In this document: positions 33,603 to 37,124 of the stretch, in pieces | How the letters are laid out: every line of letters begins with the position of its first letter | Numbering within the stretch: position 1 is the stretch's first letter | NCBI GenBank assembly: GCA_038239145.1 | Contig: JBBSFB010000044.1 | Location: 1-37,124 of the forward strand | From: PALSA-610 sp038239145 | GTDB lineage: Bacteria; Actinomycetota; Acidimicrobiia; IMCC26256; PALSA-610 | DNA length: 37,124 nucleotides | Direction: 5' to 3' | Translations under genes and position numbers: made by a program | Notes under the pieces: model-generated | What the model was told of the DNA's origin: nothing | Database searches by the model: none | Seen by the model: only the letters and a program-made list of their open reading frames with translations

Positions 33603-33990
33603 ATGCCGGCGCTGCTGCTCGGGTACGAGAAAAATGATCGCGCTCGCCGACTCTTCATCGGTGCGCTGGGGTTTGAGGATGTGTGGGGCCCGCAGCGAGG
33701 ACGGTATCCACGCGATCACACGTGCGGTTCGGCGACACCGTGTCGATGCGTGACCGACCGGGTGCGCACGGCATCAAGGCTCGCGGCGTAGTCGGCGGCG
33801 TGACGCATCTCGTCATCATCAATGTGGGTGATGTTGATGCGCATCACGCTCGTGCCGTCGCCGCTGGCGCAACCGTGCTCGTTCCACCGATGGATCGTCC
33901 GTGGGGCCGCGACTATGAGTTGTCCGACACCGAGGGCCATGTCTTTCCTTCATCCCATAGCCGGAGCGCCGACGCGCTCCGAGCCGGCGT
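33603..33990 (+). pseudogene. VOC-family (glyoxalase/bleomycin-resistance-like) gene, frameshifted
   Basis: The N-terminal part MPALLLGYEKNDRARRLFIG-ALGFE lies in one frame. HVRFGDTVSMRDRPGAHG, then VTHLVIINVGDVDAHHARAV and ELSDTEGHVF lie in another, with the break near 33690-33715. Together they cover most of a vicinal-oxygen-chelate domain (DVDAHHARA.AAGA...D.EGH is characteristic). The sequence between the parts is degraded, and the C-terminus after HVF is not typical. It is a decayed stand-alone gene next to the broken integrase 2. Confidence 0.65.
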
Positions 33991-34197
33991 TCGGGATATG
34001 GCGGCGGCTACTCGTGGCGACGGCCACACGCCATCTTCGGTGTGTTGTGCGGCTACTCGGTAGTCGCGAGCCCGTCGAGATAGGTACGCGGCGCGCACTT
34101 ACTGCGGGGTGCGATAGCGGGGCTTCTCGACGCAGTCGGTCGCTCGCTCGCGCGAGACGCATCGTCTCGCGTAGCGCTGGCACGGTCGGCTCGGTTG

Positions 34198-34300
34198 TTT
34201 GGGTTGGCGACCCCGCCGCAGCGCTCCCCACCTGCGGTGACGCGCTGCTTCTACCGATGTCTTCCACCGGCCGCGCATCGTGCCGGCCCGGAACGGAGGA
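34198..34300 (+). promoter_or_regulatory. conserved integrase leader of integrase 2
   Basis: Matches the leader of integrase 1: TTGGCGACCCCG near 34204, CTTCTACCG at 34248-34256, CTTCCACCGG at 34261-34270 and Shine-Dalgarno CGGAGGA at 34295-34300. One base in the second repeat differs. The remainder of 33991-34197 shows no gene. Confidence 0.5.
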
Positions 34301-34304
34301 CGTC

Positions 34305-35473
34305 ATGCAGGGCTATGTGGCACGCAAGGGTGAACGCTTCTACGCGGTGATCTACCAGGGCGTCGACCCGATCACCGGACGTGAGCGACGGCGATGGCAT
34401 CCCGCCGGCACCGACCGCTCAGCTGCCGAAGCGCTCGCGAAGCAGCTGGCCGACCGCGCATGTCGGAACGGCCGCGAGCGCGCCAGCCTGACACTCGCCG
34501 TGTACCTGACCCAGCGGTGGCTGCCATCCAAGCAGCTCGCGCTTCGGTCAGCACCTACGACTCCTACCGCCGCATCATCGATCTCCACGTGCTGCCGCGC
34601 ATCGGTCGCGTGCCGCTGCGGCACCTGCGCCCGGATCACTTCGAGCGGCTCTACGCCGAGCTACTCGATGACGGTCGCGCTGACGGCGGCGGCGGGCTGC
34701 AGAACAAGACCGTCGTCGAGGTCCACATGGTGCTGCGGCGCGCGCTCGACGACGCCGTGCGCCGCGGGCTGCTCCTCGCCAACCCGCTGCACATCGCGCA
34801 CGCGCCGAAGCGGCTACCGCTATCGAGCAACACCTCAAGCGTGTGGAACGCCCAGCAGCTACGGGCGTTCCTGACCTCGACAAATGCGCACCGATCGCAC
34901 GCGGCGTTGTGGGTGACGGCGAACACCGGGATGCGGCGTGGTGAAGTACTCGGGTTGCGATGGAGCGACGTCGACTTCGACACCGCGTGCCTCTCCGTCA
35001 GCCGCTCGCTCGTCTCCGTCGGCTACGAACTCCACGAGACCCGCGGCAAATCCCGCACCGCGCGCCGCTGCATCAACCTCGACGCCGCCACCATCGATGT
35101 CCTGCACCGCTGGCGCGACCAGCGCGCCGAGGAAGACCCCGAGTTCGACGCCGGCGACCTCGAGGGTCGCGTGTTCAGCCGGCCCGACGGCACGCCGACC
35201 CATCCGCATCTTCTGTCGGACACGTTCAAGCGTCTCGTCGCGCGACCCGGCTTGCCGCGCATCCGCTTCCACGACCTTCGCCACACTGATGCCACCCTTC
35301 TGTTGAAGGCCGGGGTCCCGATCAAAGTCGTCAGCGAACGCCTCGGGCACTCCACCCCCGGATTCACGATGGCCACCTACCAGCACGTCATCCCCGGCAT
35401 GCAGCAAGAAGCAGCGCACACGTTCGCAGGCATCCTCGAAGCCTGCGCCGATCTACCGACTTCTACCCGGTAG
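34305..35473 (+). pseudogene. tyrosine integrase 2, one-base frameshift
   Basis: ATG 34305 begins MQGYVARKGERFYAVIYQG, parallel to integrase 1. At 34548 one base is missing relative to integrase 1 (CGG-TC-AGC against CGG-CCG-AGC). The frame moves, and the rest, from STYDSYRRIIDLHVLPRIGR to the end, continues in the next frame to TAG 35471-35473. All catalytic residues survive in the second part (TGMRRGE, HDLRH, LGH, TYQH). Overall it is about two-thirds identical to integrase 1 by eye and has the same position, ending 70 bp from the module-E core. No slippery heptamer is at the break, so loss of function or a sequencing error is more likely than programmed frameshifting. Confidence 0.85.
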
Positions 35474-35478
35474 AAGTC
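35458..35478. repeat. palindrome over the integrase 2 stop codon
   Basis: GACTTCTACC (35458-35467), one base, GGTAGAAGTC (35469-35478): perfect 10-bp arms. Equivalent in place to the CTTCTACCGG repeat at integrase 1, although the exact arms differ, so the structure is conserved beyond the coding sequence. Confidence 0.7.
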
Positions 35479-35501
35479 CCGATAGAAGGCATGCAAGCGC
35501 G

Positions 35502-35530
35502 GAGAGGCCCCGCACTCGGCGGGGCCTCTC
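35502..35530 (+). terminator. hairpin after integrase 2
   Basis: A 12-bp stem GAGAGGCCCCGC / GCGGGGCCTCTC with loop ACTCG, the counterpart of the hairpin after integrase 1, including a compensated base pair at the foot (G-C here, C-G there). Compensation supports a conserved RNA or DNA hairpin. Confidence 0.65.
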
Positions 35531-35745
35531 ACCTGCATTTCGTTGGTGGCGGGGGCAGGATTTGAACCTGCGACCTTCGGGTTATGAGCCGGGCAAGTGT
35601 CGTGACCTCTGGTCCCTGTTAATCCCGTGCAGTACGGCTGACGAGGCAAGTCGCACGACCTTCGTGACGTCTGGTCCCATCTACTCCCGTCCAGTACGGC
35701 GATGAACGGCAGAAATCACGGCACCACACGCGACGCAAACGCGCG
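35531..35745 (-). repeat. attachment module E (core plus right flank; left side is integrase 2)
   Basis: After the core the right flank has two arm units: TTAATCCCGTGCAGTACGGC near 35620-35639, and CATCTACTCCCGTCCAG with TACGGC near 35679-35700. The CGGCACCACACGCGACGCAA repeat is at 35719-35738. It is closest to module D, as are the integrases. Confidence 0.8.
35544..35592 (-). other. tRNA (CAT) 3' half; att core
   Basis: Same fragment as in the other modules, CCA at 35544-35546 (complement) to the anticodon loop, preceded by CCCGG. No D-arm follows to the right. Confidence 0.85.
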
Positions 35746-35774
35746 CACCACAAATCGCGGAATAGGTCGCCCGA

Positions 35775-35985
35775 CGTGACCCGCCACCGAACTTCGACGC
35801 CCGGGAGATCGCGGAATGCCGTCCGGTCCGCGCTCATGACCGTACGGTCGAACGGTTTGGCGGGCGCGGCGATCATCAGCGCCTTCACCCCGGCGCCCTG
35901 ACCACCCTTCAGTCGTCCGACATGAGCGACGCCTGTGCCTCGGCTGCACGATCGTGAAGCGCTCTCGCCGACGATGTCCGGTCAC
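35775..35985 (-). pseudogene. vapBC relic with internal deletion
   Basis: On the minus strand, GHRRRERFTIVQ (about 35985-35940) corresponds to EHRGQHFTIVRR of the antitoxin at 25.1 kb. Further on, GVKALMIAAPAKPFDRTVMS and ADRTAFRDLPGVEVR correspond to the antitoxin's DVKALL joined directly to the toxin's LIIAATAKAFDRTVIST and so on. The central part of the pair is deleted. It sits next to the right flank of module E, just as the intact pair sits next to module F. The rest of 35986-36092 shows no gene. Confidence 0.75.
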
Positions 35986-36092
35986 CACCTATCCCGTGGC
36001 GGGTCACCTCCGAGGGCTGTGCTCGGGGCCTGAGCGGCGTCGACGGCAGTGTCCTCTACTGAACTTTTCGCGGAGGGCCGCCGTGGTTATCC

Positions 36093-36098
36093 TATAGT
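36093..36098 (+). promoter_or_regulatory. -10 box of the CrtC-like gene
   Basis: TATAGT lies 24 bases before the GTG start, in the AT-richest patch of the interval, followed by GGAGAAGG as ribosome site. No convincing -35 is present. Confidence 0.4.
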
Positions 36099-36122
36099 TC
36101 AGTTACCTCAATTGGAGAAGGC

Positions 36123-37124
36123 GTGAGCACTCGGCTGACCGACGACGACGAGGGTTTGCACCCCGCGGGCAACGATCCTGCGTGGAACGAGAGCCGCTAC
36201 GTCGACGTCTTCGACCGGGCGAACGGCGTGAGTGCGTGGCTGCGCGTCGGCAACCGGTCGAACGAGGGGCGCGCCGAGGTGTCCACGTGCGTCGGTCTCC
36301 CCGACGGGCGGTGCGGTTTCATGTTCGGACGCGAAGACATCACCGCATCTGTGATTTCAACCGGTGGTCAGGAATGGACGGTTGAGAAACCGTTCCGAAC
36401 CAGCCGTGTGACCTTCGACGGCGAGGTCCTGCTACTCGACGATCCCTGGTTGCTCACCGAGCCGAAGCGCGCCTTCCTCGAGAGTCAACGGCTTCCGTGC
36501 CGCATCGACCTCACGTCGACGGCATTCGGGCTCGACTCGGTTTTGGGCGCCGACCAAGGGGATATCGAGCGCATCTTCCTTCGCGGCCAGGCGACGGCGC
36601 ACTACCAACATCTGACGCGCACGACGGGAACGGTGGCCATCGGGGACGAGTCGTGGTCGGTCAACGGACGCGGAGGTCGGGACCACTCGTGGGGTCCACG
36701 CCACTGGCACGCCAAGGTGTACTTCCGGTGGCTGATCGCCGCGGCTGATGACGATCTCGGGTTCATGCTGACGAGGGCGGTCGGGCCGACGAAGCAGACG
36801 CGCAGTGGCTTCGTATGGGACCACGGCGTGTTCTTTCTCGTCGACGACTTCGTCATGCGCAACACCTACGCCGGTGCGCCGCACTATGAAGTTCGCGGCG
36901 TCGAGGTCGAGATTCGCAGCGGCGAGCGGACGTGGTCTGCGGCGGCGACCCCGCAGACTTGGGTCCCGCTTCGTCACGTCCAGCCGGTTGCCGACGGAGC
37001 CTCGACGACGCTCCGGATCGTGAAGTCGGCGGCGATATGGGTCATCGATGGCACTGACGGCGTGGGCATGCTCGAGTACCACGACCGCATGGATGGCGGT
37101 CTGCCCGCGGGGCTCGCCGACTGA
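36123..37124 (+). CDS. CrtC-like / DUF7064-DUF7065-type protein
   Basis: 333 aa from GTG 36123 (GGAGAAGG 3 bases upstream); TGA is the last codon of the window. No signal peptide or membrane helix. Two beta-rich halves with GGRDHSWGPRHW near residues 182-195, the motif I associate with hydroxyneurosporene-synthase-like (CrtC) lipocalin folds and the related DUF7064/7065 proteins. Actinobacteria carry these near steroid or lipid catabolic genes, where their function is unknown. The motif's His-x-Trp region and the WLIAAADDDLGFMLTRAVG strand fit the fold. The neighbours inside the window are only a toxin-antitoxin relic, so context is not informative. Confidence 0.65.
   Translation: MSTRLTDDDEGLHPAGNDPAWNESRYVDVFDRANGVSAWLRVGNRSNEGRAEVSTCVGLPDGRCGFMFGREDITASVISTGGQEWTVEKPFRTSRVTFDGEVLLLDDPWLLTEPKRAFLESQRLPCRIDLTSTAFGLDSVLGADQGDIERIFLRGQATAHYQHLTRTTGTVAIGDESWSVNGRGGRDHSWGPRHWHAKVYFRWLIAAADDDLGFMLTRAVGPTKQTRSGFVWDHGVFFLVDDFVMRNTYAGAPHYEVRGVEVEIRSGERTWSAAATPQTWVPLRHVQPVADGASTTLRIVKSAAIWVIDGTDGVGMLEYHDRMDGGLPAGLAD

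Noticed and set aside
34540..34560. Programmed frameshift in integrase 2
   Set aside because: No slippery heptamer or downstream pseudoknot is evident, and integrase 1 has an uninterrupted frame at the same place.
4126..35592. Calling the tRNA halves functional tRNA genes
   Set aside because: None has a D-arm or 5' acceptor strand; module B also has a mutated T-loop.
3851..35745. CRISPR array
   Set aside because: Repeats are hundreds of bases long, kilobases apart and contain a tRNA half; no cas genes are present.
3851..35745. Classical integron with attC sites
   Set aside because: The integrases are ordinary tRNA-type tyrosine recombinases without an obvious IntI-specific insertion, and the sites are tRNA halves rather than folded attC hairpins. 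Only the cassette logic is similar.

Overview
The window is high-GC DNA from an actinobacterium. A free-living soil or aquatic lineage, Acidimicrobiia-like, would fit, but no marker gene fixes the taxon. The host signals are an AfsR/SARP-type regulator, a LuxR-family regulator of the large ATPase type, an MMPL exporter, an acyl-CoA ligase operon under a TetR regulator, and several start codons 6-8 bases after a TANNNT-like -10 box, as expected of leaderless actinobacterial transcripts.

The dominant structure is an array of attachment modules. Six copies of the 3' half of a CAT-anticodon tRNA (probably tRNA-Met), each running from the anticodon loop to the encoded CCA, lie at about 4.13, 8.30, 15.18, 17.55, 25.90 and 35.55 kb. 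No 5' half is joined to any of them. Each sits inside conserved flanks: a right flank of about 150 bp with paired CTACTCCCGT-type repeats, and on the other side either a terminator hairpin plus a left flank of about 180-300 bp (modules A, B, C, F) or the 3' end of a tyrosine integrase gene (D, E). A seventh module (G, 6.4 kb) keeps only the right flank. Module F is inverted relative to the rest. I read this as an accretion of integrative elements at one tRNA gene, several of which are integrase-less, cassette-like units.

Layout. 1-3.8 kb: end of a LuxR regulator gene and a cyclic-nucleotide-domain/thioredoxin-reductase-like flavoprotein. A to G: two-gene ABC-2 exporter. G to B: Fic protein and a remnant of another gene. 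B to C: SARP regulator, MMPL transporter and DUF4389 membrane protein, plus a truncated gene. C to D: an uncharacterised two-gene unit and an intact integrase (a 2.3-kb minimal element). D to F: PadR regulator with a MacB/FtsX-type ABC transporter, a diguanylate cyclase beside a GGDEF relic, a frameshifted YceI gene, an IS3-family remnant and a VapBC-like toxin-antitoxin pair. F to E: membrane protein/TetR divergent pair, a five-gene catabolic-type operon (TetR, acyl-CoA ligase, NTF2-like, Zn-dependent dehydrogenase, SDR), a broken VOC gene and a second integrase with a one-base frameshift. After E: a vapBC relic and a CrtC-like (DUF7064/7065-type) protein.

How it fits together. The two integrases share sequence upstream, in the coding region and downstream, and both abut the tRNA half, so they are the likely recombinases for all modules. 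Cargo is mostly self-contained (transporters with their regulators, stress and defence-type genes, a catabolic operon) and mostly transcribed in the same direction as the adjacent tRNA half. Genes cut off at module edges and the vapBC relic indicate repeated insertion, deletion and inversion.
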